Source: JANQOH01 sp965214495 (GTDB taxonomy: Bacteria > Pseudomonadota > Alphaproteobacteria > UBA7887). Taken from it: a stretch of DNA of 64,000 nt. The position numbers were made by a program, and so were the translations under genes. The notes below the pieces were generated by a model. The model was not told the DNA's origin. It searched no databases and saw only the letters and a program-made list of their open reading frames with translations. The DNA lies in the NCBI GenBank assembly GCA_965214495.1, contig OZ243958.1, positions 558,001 through 622,000 on the forward strand, written 5' to 3'. Of this stretch, positions 1 through 8,689 are shown in pieces (position 1 is the stretch's first letter; every line of letters begins with the position of its first letter).

Positions 1-50
1 GCGATCGAATGCGAACAGGTCGCTGTTTTCGGGCGGCCTGGCGGGACCGG

Positions 51-1322
51 CTAACTTCGGAACTCCTCCGGCAGAAACCACAGGGCGTCCTGTTCGGCCG
101 CCACGTTGTGGCAATCCGCGCAAAACTGCACACGGGCCGCGCCCGGGCCGTTGGTCGTGCCGGAAACGCTGCCGTCGGGCATCACCATCTGGTATTGCCA
201 ATCGAGCGTGTCGGCGTCGAAGCCGGCCTCCATCCTGGTCATCAGGAACATCGGTCCGATCACCACCCGGCCCTTGCCGTTCACGGAGAAGCTGTCTTTG
301 ACGAGCACAGTCCCGACCGGCATGGGGCCGGCGGCTTCGTACGACGAATAGGCCGCACCGGTTTCGTTGTAGTAGTTGTTGACATAGCGGCCCCCGTGGG
401 TCGCCGACTCGTAGGGCAGGGAAGCAGCGTTGGACCAACCGTCATACTGTCGCGCCGCCGGGATGCCGGAGCGTTTGTAGGCAGCGACGAGATGGGGTCT
501 GACGCAATCGTAGGCCTCCCGGGCTTCGGCACTGGTCAATGCGGCACCGTCTGCCGCGCACGGGTTGTCGGCAGCGCACGGATTACACGGAGCGCATGGA
601 CGACACACCTGCACTGCGCACGGATTGCAGGCTATGCGCGGGACCGTGCATTCGGTCACCGCGCTTACCGCACACGGATTGCACCCCCCGGCAGCACATG
701 GATTGCCGTCTGCCGCGCACGGGTTGCACGCTGCGGGAGCGCAGGGATTGCCGGCCGCCGCACACGGGTTGCACGCTGCGGGAGCACAGGGATTGCCGTC
801 TGCCGCGCACGGGTTGCACGCTGCGGGAGCGCACGGGTTGCCGGCTACCGCGCACGGGTTGCACGCTGTGGGAGCACATGGATTGCCGGCTGCCGCGCAC
901 GGGTTGCACGCTGCGGGAGCGCAGGGATTGCCGTCTGCCGCACACGGGTTGCATGCTGCGGGAGCACAGGGATTGCCGTCTGCCGCGCACGGGCTGCATG
1001 CTGCGGGAGCGCAGGGATTGCCGTCTGCCGCGCACGGGTTGCATGCTGCGGGAGCACACGGGTTGCCGTCTGCCGCGCACGGGTTGCACGCTGCGGGAGC
1101 GCAGGGATTGCCGTCTGCCGCGCACGGGTTGCACGCTGCGGGAGCGCAGGGATTGCCGTCTGCCGCGCACGGGTTGGACACCGCGGCGGCACAGGGGTTG
1201 CCGTCCGCTGCGCAAGGGTTGCACGTCGTGGCCTGGACGGCGCCGCCGACAGCCAGTCCGACCCCGATCATCAGCGGCACCATCGTGGTACCAAGCAGTC
1301 GTGCTCTGGTCGTAAGCTTCAT
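51..1322 (-). CDS. Secreted Cys-rich repeat protein with C-terminal cytochrome P460-like domain
   Basis: A 423-residue exported protein in three parts. Residues 1-31 are a Sec signal peptide ending in AVQA. Residues about 35-214 are twelve near-identical 15-residue units of the type NPCAADGNPCAPAAC, followed by a degenerate Cys-rich stretch to about 260. The rest resembles cytochrome P460 (THGGRYVNNY near its start, one CADCH heme-binding motif at about 401-405 close to the C-terminus). The family binds c-type heme in the periplasm; oxidation of small nitrogen compounds is the best-known role, but no substrate can be assigned here. The start at 1322 is chosen because GAGGA lies 8 bases upstream; an ATG at 1340 is also in frame but has no good ribosome binding site. 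About three Cys per unit is extreme for a periplasmic protein and suggests metal binding or disulfide cross-linking (inference). Confidence 0.8.
   Translation of the reverse strand: MKLTTRARLLGTTMVPLMIGVGLAVGGAVQATTCNPCAADGNPCAAAVSNPCAADGNPCAPAACNPCAADGNPCAPAACNPCAADGNPCAPAACNPCAADGNPCAPAACSPCAADGNPCAPAACNPCAADGNPCAPAACNPCAAAGNPCAPTACNPCAVAGNPCAPAACNPCAADGNPCAPAACNPCAAAGNPCAPAACNPCAADGNPCAAGGCNPCAVSAVTECTVPRIACNPCAVQVCRPCAPCNPCAADNPCAADGAALTSAEAREAYDCVRPHLVAAYKRSGIPAARQYDGWSNAASLPYESATHGGRYVNNYYNETGAAYSSYEAAGPMPVGTVLVKDSFSVNGKGRVVIGPMFLMTRMEAGFDADTLDWQYQMVMPDGSVSGTTNGPGAARVQFCADCHNVAAEQDALWFLPEEFRS
681..1220. repeat. 45-bp coding tandem repeat, 12 units
   Basis: Twelve in-frame 45-bp units inside the P460-like gene, each coding 15 residues. 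Units differ by few substitutions (D/A/V at the sixth residue, one N to S, one A to T), which implies recent homogenisation or expansion. The biased composition leaves several other frames open over the same stretch; those are artefacts. Confidence 0.95.
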
Positions 1323-1405
1323 CGGAACCATCCTCTTCATGGATCACCCGGATGCGAGCATTGGACCATAACGCAGGGACTGCCCTCGGGGCCGCCCGAT
1401 CGACC

Positions 1406-1421
1406 TGTTTCACGTGAACGT
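1406..1421 (+). promoter_or_regulatory. Partial parS-like palindrome
   Basis: TGTTTCACGTGAACGT lies between the divergent P460-like gene and gabD. It matches 13 of 16 positions of the widely conserved ParB site TGTTTCACGTGAAACA: the left half-site is perfect and the last three bases differ. It could be a degenerate parS, or a CACGTG-centred operator for a neighbouring gene. Only one copy was noticed. Confidence 0.3.
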
Positions 1422-1543
1422 GACGGGCCGTCGGAGAAGGGCCGGCAGCCGCGGCCCGCGCTTGCCGGTGCCAGTCGCCCCGATATACTCGCGCCCGTTC
1501 GGCTCGTCGGTGCGACGCGGCGTTCGCTCTTCAGGAGGAAGCG

Positions 1544-2998
1544 ATGCAGCTCAGGAACCAGGGACTGTTCCATACCAAATGCTATATCGACGGTGACTGG
1601 GTCGACGCCGATTCCGGCGAGACCATCGAGGTCACGAACCCCGCGACCGGCGAGGTCCTCGGAACCGTGCCGAAGATGGGCGCCGCCGAGGCTCGCCGCG
1701 CCGTCGAAGCGGCGAATGCCGCGTGGTCCGGGTGGCGCGCGCTGACCGGCAAGCAGCGTGGCGCGATATTGCGCGACTGGTATGACCTGATGCTCGAAAA
1801 CGTCGACGATCTCGGGCTGATGATGACCCTCGAACAGGGCAAGCCGCTGGCCGAAGCCAAGGGCGAAATCCACTACGCCTCATGGTTCGTCGAGTGGTTC
1901 GCCGAAGAAGCGAAGCGCGCCTACGGCGAGGTCGTTCCGGCGACGGTCGACGACCGTCGGATCGTCGTCACCAGGGAGCCGGTCGGCGTCGCCGCCGCGA
2001 TCACGCCGTGGAACTTCCCGGCCGCGATGATCACCCGCAAGGCGGCGCCGGCGCTGGCCGCCGGCTGCCCCATCGTCATCAAGCCCGCCACTGCGACGCC
2101 GTTCTCGGCGTTGGCGCTTGCCGAGCTCGCCGAGCGCGCCGGCTTGCCGCACGGCACGATCAACGTCATCACCGGGTCGGCCGCGGCGATCGGCGGCGAG
2201 CTCACCGGTAACCCGACCGTCCGCAAGCTGTCGTTCACCGGGTCCACCGAGATCGGCAAGGTGCTGATGGCGCAGTGCGCGGGCACCGTGAAGAAGGTCT
2301 CGCTCGAACTCGGCGGCAACGCCCCGCTGATCGTGTTCGACGACGCCGACCTCGACCGAGCGGTCGCCGGGGCGATGGCGTCGAAGTATCGCAACACCGG
2401 CCAGACCTGCGTCTGCGCCAACCGCATCCTCGTGCAGGACGGCGTTTACGACGATTTCGCCGAGCGGTTCCGCGCCGAAGTCCGCAAACTCGAAGTCGGC
2501 GACGGGCGCGGCGAGGTGCAGCAGGGGCCGCTGATCGATATGGCCGCCGTCGAAAAGGTCGAGGAGCACATTTCCGACGCGGTCGAAAAGGGCGCCAGCG
2601 TTTCGGTCGGGGGTGCGCGCCACGCGCTCGGCGGGCAGTTCTTCCAGCCGACCGTGCTGACCGGGGTGACCCCGGCCATGAAGATCGCGCACGAGGAAAC
2701 CTTCGGTCCGGTCGCCCCGCTGTTCCGCTTCAAGGACGAAGCGGAGGCGATCGAAATGGCGAACGATACGCCGTATGGGCTCGCGGCCTATTTCTTCAGC
2801 CGCGACGTCGGGCGCTGCTGGCGCGTCGCCGAGGCCCTCGAATACGGCATGATCGGAATCAACGAGGGCATCCTCTCGACCGAAGTCGCCCCGTTCGGCG
2901 GCGTCAAGGAATCGGGGATCGGCCGCGAGGGCGCCCGCCAGGGCCTCGATGAGTTCCTGGAAACCAAATACATGCTGATGGGCGCGATCGACCGGTAA
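1544..2998 (+). CDS. gabD: NAD(P)-dependent succinate-semialdehyde dehydrogenase
   Basis: A 484-residue aldehyde dehydrogenase of the GabD type, which oxidises succinate semialdehyde to succinate at the end of the GABA shunt in the cytoplasm. Visible are the cofactor segment TPWNFPAA (about 154-161), general-base Glu255 in LELGGN, and the nucleophile Cys289 in GQTCVCANR. Length matches the family. The start has a strong AGGAGGAAG ribosome binding site just upstream. The gene ends 4 bases before the glutathione reductase gene, so the two are probably cotranscribed. A related semialdehyde substrate cannot be excluded from sequence alone. Confidence 0.9.
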   Translation: MQLRNQGLFHTKCYIDGDWVDADSGETIEVTNPATGEVLGTVPKMGAAEARRAVEAANAAWSGWRALTGKQRGAILRDWYDLMLENVDDLGLMMTLEQGKPLAEAKGEIHYASWFVEWFAEEAKRAYGEVVPATVDDRRIVVTREPVGVAAAITPWNFPAAMITRKAAPALAAGCPIVIKPATATPFSALALAELAERAGLPHGTINVITGSAAAIGGELTGNPTVRKLSFTGSTEIGKVLMAQCAGTVKKVSLELGGNAPLIVFDDADLDRAVAGAMASKYRNTGQTCVCANRILVQDGVYDDFAERFRAEVRKLEVGDGRGEVQQGPLIDMAAVEKVEEHISDAVEKGASVSVGGARHALGGQFFQPTVLTGVTPAMKIAHEETFGPVAPLFRFKDEAEAIEMANDTPYGLAAYFFSRDVGRCWRVAEALEYGMIGINEGILSTEVAPFGGVKESGIGREGARQGLDEFLETKYMLMGAIDR

Positions 2999-3002
2999 CC
3001 CG

Positions 3003-4361
3003 GTGGCCGATTTCGACCTGATCGCGATCGGCGCGGGTTCGGGCGGCGTCGCCGCCGTGCGCCGGGCCGGCGGCTACGGCGCCCGCGCGGCGGTTTGCGA
3101 GGATACACGCGTGGGCGGCACCTGCGTCCTGCGCGGCTGCATTCCGAAGAAGCTGCTGGTCTATGCCTCCCACATCGCCGAGGATGTCTCGGACGCAGCG
3201 GGTTACGGCTGGTCGATTCCAACGCCGGCGTTCGACTGGCCGCGTCTGATCCGCGACAAGAACGCCGAACTCGATCGTCTGAACGGCATTTACGAGAAGA
3301 TGCTCGGCGACGCCTCGGTGCCGGTGCTGCGTGGCCGCGGGCGCGTGATCGACGCGCATACGGTCGAGGTCGCGGGCGAGCGCCACCGCGCCGAACGGAT
3401 CCTCCTCGCCACGGGGAGCCGGCCGTCCATGCCGCCGATCCCCGGCATCGAACACGCAATCGATTCGGACCGGGCGCTCGACCTCGACGACCTGCCGGAG
3501 CGCACGGTCATCGTCGGAGGCGGCTACATCGCTGCCGAGTTTGCCGGCATCTTCGGCAGGCTCGGCGTCGCGGTCACGATCGTCATCCGCCGCGATCGTC
3601 TGCTGCGCGGTTTCGATCGCGATCTCGGGCGCCACCTGGAACATGAAATGCGGCGCGGCGGCATCGCCATTCGACCGCGTTGCCGGATCGAGCGCATCCG
3701 CAAATCGGGCAACGGCCTCGTCGCGGAGACGACCGACGGCGACGCGATGGAAACCGACAGCGTGCTCTTCGCCACCGGACGCACGCCCAACACGCGCGGC
3801 ATCGGCCTCGAAGAGGTGGGCGTTCGCCTGCGCGAGAACGGCGCGGTCGCGGTCGATGAGGTCCTGCGCACCGCGGTGCCGTCGATCTACGCGATCGGCG
3901 ACTGCACCGACCGTCACAACCTGACCCCGGTGGCGATCGCCGAGGGCCGCGCGCTCGCCGAAACCTGGTTCAACGACAACGCGCAGACGGTCGATTACGA
4001 GAATGTCGCGACGGCGGTGTTCAGCCAGCCGCCCATCGGAACCGTCGGCCTGACCGAAGACGAGGCGCGGCGCGTGTACCGCCGGGTCGCGATCTTTCGC
4101 TCGTCGTTCCGGCCGTTGAAGAATACGCTGAGCGGCAACGAGGGGCGCGCCCTGATGAAGCTGGTCGTGGATGCCGAGACCGATCGGGTGGTCGGCTGCC
4201 ACATGATCGGCCCCGACTCGCCCGAGATCGTCCAAGGGGTTGCGATCGCCGTCAAATGCGGCGCCACCAAGGCCCATTTCGACGAGACCATGGCGATCCA
4301 TCCGACCGCGGCCGAAGAATTCGTCACGATGTACGACCCGGTCGCCGAAGAGGCCGCCTAG
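3003..4361 (+). CDS. gor: Glutathione-disulfide reductase
   Basis: A 452-residue FAD/NADPH pyridine nucleotide-disulfide oxidoreductase that reduces oxidised glutathione. The N-terminal dinucleotide fold (IAIGAGSGGVAA) is followed by the redox pair Cys41/Cys46 in GGTCVLRGCIPKK. The GGGYIAAEFAG segment near 165-175 is the NADPH fold, and the C-terminal HPTAAEEF carries the His433-Glu438 dyad. The C-x4-C spacing and following PKK fit glutathione reductase rather than lipoamide dehydrogenase. Translation starts at GTG 3003; the stop is followed directly, with no gap, by the fabD ATG. Confidence 0.9.
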   Translation: MADFDLIAIGAGSGGVAAVRRAGGYGARAAVCEDTRVGGTCVLRGCIPKKLLVYASHIAEDVSDAAGYGWSIPTPAFDWPRLIRDKNAELDRLNGIYEKMLGDASVPVLRGRGRVIDAHTVEVAGERHRAERILLATGSRPSMPPIPGIEHAIDSDRALDLDDLPERTVIVGGGYIAAEFAGIFGRLGVAVTIVIRRDRLLRGFDRDLGRHLEHEMRRGGIAIRPRCRIERIRKSGNGLVAETTDGDAMETDSVLFATGRTPNTRGIGLEEVGVRLRENGAVAVDEVLRTAVPSIYAIGDCTDRHNLTPVAIAEGRALAETWFNDNAQTVDYENVATAVFSQPPIGTVGLTEDEARRVYRRVAIFRSSFRPLKNTLSGNEGRALMKLVVDAETDRVVGCHMIGPDSPEIVQGVAIAVKCGATKAHFDETMAIHPTAAEEFVTMYDPVAEEAA

Positions 4362-5303
4362 ATGGCGCGGGCGCTGGTCTTCCCCGGCCAGGGATCGCAG
4401 AAGGTCGGCATGGGCAGGGCGCTGTACGAGGCGTTTCCCGTCGCGCGCGAGGTCTTCCAGGAAGTCGACGATGCCCTTGACGCGCATCTGACCCGGTTGA
4501 TCTTCGACGGCCCGCAAGAGACATTGACCCTGACGGAAAACGCCCAGCCGGCGTTGATGACCGCCTCGCTCGCCGTGGTGCGCGTGCTGGCGGCGGAGGT
4601 CGGCCTCGCGCCGGCGGCGCTGGCCGCGTTCGTGGCCGGACATTCGCTCGGCGAGTATTCGGCGCTTGCAGCGGCGGAGTCGCTCGGCCTGGCGGATACG
4701 GCGCGCCTGTTGCGCCGGCGCGGAGAAGCGATGCAAAGCGCCGTGCCGGTCGGCGACGGGGCCATGGTCGCCGTGCTCGGTCTGGCGCTCGACGAGGCGC
4801 GCGCCGTCGCCTCCGAGGCTGCGCAAGGCGGTGTCTGCGAAGTCGCCAACGACAACGCGCCGGGGCAGGTGGTGCTGTCCGGCGACGCAGACGCGATCGC
4901 GCGCGCGGCGGATGCGGCGAAGGCGCACGGCGCCCGGCGGGCGGTCGCGTTGCCGGTCAGCGCGCCGTTCCACTGCCGACTCCTCGAACCTGCCGCAGTC
5001 GAGATGCGGGAGGCGCTGGAGTCGGTCACCCTGGCGCCGCCGAACCCGCCGCTGGTCGCGAACGTGACCGCTGCGCCGGTTCGGGAACCCGAGGCCGTTC
5101 GCCGCTTGCTGGTCGAACAGGTCACCGCGACCGTGCGCTGGCGCGAGACCGTGCTGGAAATGAAGCGATGCGAGGTGGACACGCTGATCGAAGCCGGCGC
5201 GGGCAACGTTCTCGCCAACCTCGCGCGGCGTATCGACCCCGACGTGAGCGGTCTGTCGCTTCTGACCCCCGACGATATAGAATCGTTCGCGGCCGGGTTG
5301 TGA
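4362..5303 (+). CDS. fabD: Malonyl-CoA:ACP transacylase
   Basis: A 313-residue enzyme that transfers malonyl from CoA to acyl carrier protein, priming type II fatty acid elongation. It begins ALVFPGQGSQKVGMG, the FabD N-terminal signature. The nucleophile is Ser95 in GHSLGEYSALAA, and a His in SAPFHCRL near 200 completes the pair. Length is typical. The ATG abuts the gor stop codon, so translational coupling is likely. It opens the run fabD-fabG-acpP-fabF-mltG. Confidence 0.95.
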   Translation: MARALVFPGQGSQKVGMGRALYEAFPVAREVFQEVDDALDAHLTRLIFDGPQETLTLTENAQPALMTASLAVVRVLAAEVGLAPAALAAFVAGHSLGEYSALAAAESLGLADTARLLRRRGEAMQSAVPVGDGAMVAVLGLALDEARAVASEAAQGGVCEVANDNAPGQVVLSGDADAIARAADAAKAHGARRAVALPVSAPFHCRLLEPAAVEMREALESVTLAPPNPPLVANVTAAPVREPEAVRRLLVEQVTATVRWRETVLEMKRCEVDTLIEAGAGNVLANLARRIDPDVSGLSLLTPDDIESFAAGL

Positions 5304-5319
5304 GCCGGGAGAGTGGCGC

Positions 5320-6057
5320 ATGTTCGATCTGAGCGGAAAGGGTGCGCTCGTCACGGGTGCGTCGGGAGGGATCGGCGGCGCGATCGCCCGCGTCCTCCAC
5401 CGCGCCGGCGCGACGGTGGCGATTTCGGGCACCCGCCGCGAACGTCTCGACGCGCTCGCGGCGGAACTGGACGGGCGCGGCGTGGTCCTGCCTTGCGACC
5501 TCGCCGACCCCGGCGCGGTCGCCGGCCTCGCCGGTGCGGCGGAATCCGCGCTCGGGGCACTCGACATTCTGGTCAACAACGCCGGCATCACGCGGGACGG
5601 CCTCGCCATGCGCATGAAGGACGAAGACTGGCAGCGGGTGCTCGACGTCAATCTGACGGCCGCGTTCCGGATCGCGCGCGCGGCGCTGCGCGGCATGATG
5701 CGCCGCCGCTGGGGCCGTATCGTCAATGTCACCTCGGTGGTCGGCGTCGCCGGCAATGCCGGGCAGAGCAACTACGCCGCCTCCAAGGCGGGCATGATCG
5801 GAATGAGCAAGGCATTGGCGAACGAGGTCGCGGCCCGCGGCATCACCGTCAACTGCATCGCGCCGGGGATGATCGACACGGCGATGACGCAGGCGCTCGG
5901 CGAGGCGCAGCGCGAGCGTGTGCTCGCCGCCATTCCGGCGGGCCGCCTCGGCGCCGTGGAGGAGGTGGCAGCCTCGGCGCTCTATCTGGCGTCGAAGGAA
6001 GCGGCTTACGTCACCGGCCAGACATTGCACGTCAATGGCGGCATGGTCATGATTTAG
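5320..6057 (+). CDS. fabG: 3-oxoacyl-[ACP] reductase
   Basis: A 245-residue classical short-chain dehydrogenase that reduces 3-oxoacyl-ACP with NADPH. TGASGGIG (12-19) binds the cofactor, NNAG (86-89) is the structural motif, and the tetrad is Asn111, Ser139, Tyr152 and Lys156. The start is 16 bases after fabD, with GGGAGAG upstream. Its position between fabD and acpP marks it as the fatty acid synthesis enzyme rather than one of the many related SDRs. Confidence 0.95.
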   Translation: MFDLSGKGALVTGASGGIGGAIARVLHRAGATVAISGTRRERLDALAAELDGRGVVLPCDLADPGAVAGLAGAAESALGALDILVNNAGITRDGLAMRMKDEDWQRVLDVNLTAAFRIARAALRGMMRRRWGRIVNVTSVVGVAGNAGQSNYAASKAGMIGMSKALANEVAARGITVNCIAPGMIDTAMTQALGEAQRERVLAAIPAGRLGAVEEVAASALYLASKEAAYVTGQTLHVNGGMVMI

Positions 6058-6143
6058 AGGGTGTGCGGCATGTAGCCATGCCGTAGCAACTGTGATAGCA
6101 CCGCGCGGGCAATCCGCACCGTCAACGCAACAGGGATGATCCG

Positions 6144-6386
6144 ATGAGTGAGGGCAACGACGTCGCCGGGCGAGTCAAGAAGATCGTCGTCGAGCATTTG
6201 GGCATCGACGAAGCGAAGGTCACCGAAAGCGCGAGCCTGATGGACGACCTCGGCGCCGACAGTCTCGACGCGGTCGAAATGGTGATGGCTTTCGAGGAAG
6301 AATTCGGCTGCGAGATCCCGGACGACGTCGCCGACAAGATCGTCACTGTGCAGGACGCGATCGACTTCATCAGCCAACAGACGTAA
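6144..6386 (+). CDS. acpP: Acyl carrier protein
   Basis: An 80-residue acidic helical carrier that holds growing acyl chains on a 4'-phosphopantetheine arm. The modified residue is Ser40 in GADSLDAVEM, the canonical site. It is preceded by CAGGGATG and an 86-base leader. That leader contains a small hairpin (CGGCAT and ATGCCG, 6066-6083) that could tune expression relative to fabG; ACP is usually made in excess of its neighbours. Confidence 0.97.
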   Translation: MSEGNDVAGRVKKIVVEHLGIDEAKVTESASLMDDLGADSLDAVEMVMAFEEEFGCEIPDDVADKIVTVQDAIDFISQQT

Positions 6387-6408
6387 GCGGCGCGGATCGA
6401 GGCCGTCC

Positions 6409-7683
6409 ATGGCGCCGGATAACGATAGACGGGTCGTCGTTACCGGCCTCGGCATGGTCACGCCGCTCGCCTGTGGTGTGCGGGCGACGTGGCGGCGCCT
6501 TCTCGACTCGGAGTCGGGAATTCGGCGCATCGATCGCGTCGACGTCTCCGACATGCCGTCGCAGATCGCCGGTCAGGTGCCGGGGGCGGATGTTGAGGGC
6601 GGTTTCGACCCGGACGACTATATCGACCGGCGTGAGCGGCGACGGATGGATCCGTTCATCCACTACGCGATAGCCGCCGCCGCGCAGGCGGTCGAAGACT
6701 CGGGCTGGACTCCGGAGGACGACGAATCGCGGGAGCGCACCGGCGTTCTGATCGGTTCGGGAATCGGCGGTCTGCCGGGGATCGAGGCGGCGACGCTGAC
6801 TCTGGCCGAGAAGGGGCCGCGCCGGGTGAGCCCGTTCTTCATCCCCTCCAGCCTGATCAACCTCGCCTCTGGCCAGGTTTCCATTCGCTACGGCTTCAAG
6901 GGGCCCAACCACGCCGTGGTCACCGCGTGCTCGACCGGGGCGCACGCCATCGGCGATGCCGCGCGGTTGATTCTCTGGGGCGATGCCGACGTGATGATCG
7001 CCGGCGGGTCCGAGTCTGCGATTTCGCGTTTGTGCGTGGCGGGATTCTCGGCCGCGCGGGCGCTTTCGACCGGCTTCAACGACGAACCGATCCGCGCCTC
7101 GCGCCCGTGGGACCGCGACCGCGACGGCTTCGTGCTGGGCGAAGGCGCAGGCATCGTGGTGCTCGAAGACTACGAGCACGCGCGGCGCCGCGGCGCCGTT
7201 ATCTATGCCGAGGTCGCCGGCTACGGCCTGTCCGGCGACGCGCACCACATCACCGCGCCGCCGCCGGACGGCGACGGCGGCTACCGCTCGATGCGTGCGG
7301 CCCTCGCACGCGCCGGAATGTCGGTGGACCAGATCGATTACGTCAACGCGCACGGCACCTCGACGCCCCTGGGCGACGAGATCGAGCACGATGCGGTCAA
7401 GCGCCTGTTCGGTGCGTCCGCCGGCGATATCTCCATGTCTTCGACCAAGTCCGCGATCGGCCATCTGCTCGGCGCGGCCGGCGCGGTGGAAGCGATCTTC
7501 TCCATCCTCGCGGTCGCGGAGAATGTCGTGCCGCCGACTCTTAATCTGGAGAACCCGTCGCCGGGCTGCGACCTTGACCTCGTGCCTCTGGCGGCGAAGG
7601 AGCGGCAGGTACGTGCGGCCCTGTCGAACTCCTTCGGGTTCGGCGGCACCAATGCCAGCCTGGTCGTGCGGGAGGCCCCCTGA
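6409..7683 (+). CDS. fabF: Beta-ketoacyl-[ACP] synthase II
   Basis: A 424-residue condensing enzyme that extends acyl-ACP with malonyl-ACP. The Cys-His-His triad is visible: Cys174 in TACSTGAHA, His315 in NAHGTSTPLGD and His352 in SAIGHLLGAAGA. The glycine-rich C-terminal motif FGFGGTNAS is also present. Length and order after acpP are those of alphaproteobacterial fabF. The stop lies 22 bases before mltG. Confidence 0.96.
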   Translation: MAPDNDRRVVVTGLGMVTPLACGVRATWRRLLDSESGIRRIDRVDVSDMPSQIAGQVPGADVEGGFDPDDYIDRRERRRMDPFIHYAIAAAAQAVEDSGWTPEDDESRERTGVLIGSGIGGLPGIEAATLTLAEKGPRRVSPFFIPSSLINLASGQVSIRYGFKGPNHAVVTACSTGAHAIGDAARLILWGDADVMIAGGSESAISRLCVAGFSAARALSTGFNDEPIRASRPWDRDRDGFVLGEGAGIVVLEDYEHARRRGAVIYAEVAGYGLSGDAHHITAPPPDGDGGYRSMRAALARAGMSVDQIDYVNAHGTSTPLGDEIEHDAVKRLFGASAGDISMSSTKSAIGHLLGAAGAVEAIFSILAVAENVVPPTLNLENPSPGCDLDLVPLAAKERQVRAALSNSFGFGGTNASLVVREAP

Positions 7684-7705
7684 CCGGTCAGGGGCGGAGC
7701 GGCCC

Positions 7706-8689
7706 ATGCGCCTGATCGGCGATCTGGTCACTCTCGCTTTCGTGCTCGTCGTGCTGGTGGGCGGCGCCGGAATCTGGCTGACCAAGCGCGCCGAGCTTCC
7801 GGGGCCGTTGCAACACGACATGATCGTCGAGATTCCGGCCGGCCGCGGCGTCAAGGAGATTGCCCGCTCGCTGGAAGCGCAGGGTGTTATCGACAGCGCC
7901 GCGCTGTTCGAGACCCTCGTTCTCCTGCGCGGTGCGGGCGGCGCGCTGCGTGCCGGCGAATACCGGATGCCGGCAGGGATCGGCACGGGCGACGTGGTCA
8001 CGCTGTTGACGGAGGGCGACCCTGTCGTGCGACGGATCACGGTGCCTGAGGGTCTGACGTCGGCCGAGGCCGTCGCGCTGGTGATGGCCAGCGACGGCCT
8101 GACCGGCACGATCGCGGAAGTTCCGGCGGAGGGCAGCTTGCTGCCCGAGACCTATCATTACGCCAGGGGCGATTTGCGCGCTGACGTCCTGACACGCATG
8201 GAAGCGCTTGCGAGCGAGACTTTGGCTGGTCTGTGGCTGGAACGCGCCGATGATCTGCCCTTCGACACGCAGCGTGAGGCGGTTGTCCTCGCGTCGATGA
8301 TCGAGAAGGAAACCGGCGTGGCTGGTGAACGGGCGCACATCGCCGGTGTTTTCGTCAACCGCTTGCGTCTCGGGATGCGCCTGCAATCGGATCCGACCGT
8401 GATCTACGCGCTGACCGGGGGCAGGGGGCCGCTCGGTCGCCCGCTGAGCCGGCGCGATCTCGAGTTCGAGAGTCCCTACAACACCTATCGCAATGTCGGT
8501 CTGCCGCCGACTCCGATCGCCAACCCCGGCCGTGCGGCTCTCGAAGCGGCGCTGCATCCTTTGGAAACTGACGACCTCTATTTCGTCGCTGATGGCACTG
8601 GTGGTCATGCTTTTGCGCGCACTCTGGAAGAACACCAGCGCAACACAGCGCGCTGGCGACGTTTGGAGCGTGCGCGCGCGAACCGATAG
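7706..8689 (+). CDS. mltG: Endolytic peptidoglycan transglycosylase MltG
   Basis: A 327-residue inner-membrane enzyme (YceG family) that cleaves nascent glycan strands and sets their length. One membrane segment spans residues about 5-25 (VTLAFVLVVLVGGAGIWL). A LysM-like part follows (IVEIPAGRGVKEIARSL). The catalytic Glu is about residue 200 in ASMIEKETG, and YNTYRNVGLPPTPIANPG is the conserved C-terminal block. The ATG at 7706 is chosen because it begins the membrane anchor and sits 22 bases after fabF; the frame is open further upstream, but only over fabF. It is the last gene of the fatty acid operon. Confidence 0.95.
   Translation: MRLIGDLVTLAFVLVVLVGGAGIWLTKRAELPGPLQHDMIVEIPAGRGVKEIARSLEAQGVIDSAALFETLVLLRGAGGALRAGEYRMPAGIGTGDVVTLLTEGDPVVRRITVPEGLTSAEAVALVMASDGLTGTIAEVPAEGSLLPETYHYARGDLRADVLTRMEALASETLAGLWLERADDLPFDTQREAVVLASMIEKETGVAGERAHIAGVFVNRLRLGMRLQSDPTVIYALTGGRGPLGRPLSRRDLEFESPYNTYRNVGLPPTPIANPGRAALEAALHPLETDDLYFVADGTGGHAFARTLEEHQRNTARWRRLERARANR

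Noticed and set aside
681..1220. 45-bp repeats as a CRISPR array
   Set aside because: Units are contiguous with no unique spacers and are in-frame coding sequence.
9..1745. Long plus-strand open frame over the P460-like gene
   Set aside because: It is open only because the 45-bp repeat avoids stops in most frames. The minus-strand protein has a signal peptide, a ribosome binding site and a heme motif; this one has none.
2904..5771. 955-residue minus-strand frame opposite gor, fabD and fabG
   Set aside because: Shadow of GC-rich coding DNA; the sense genes have full catalytic motifs.
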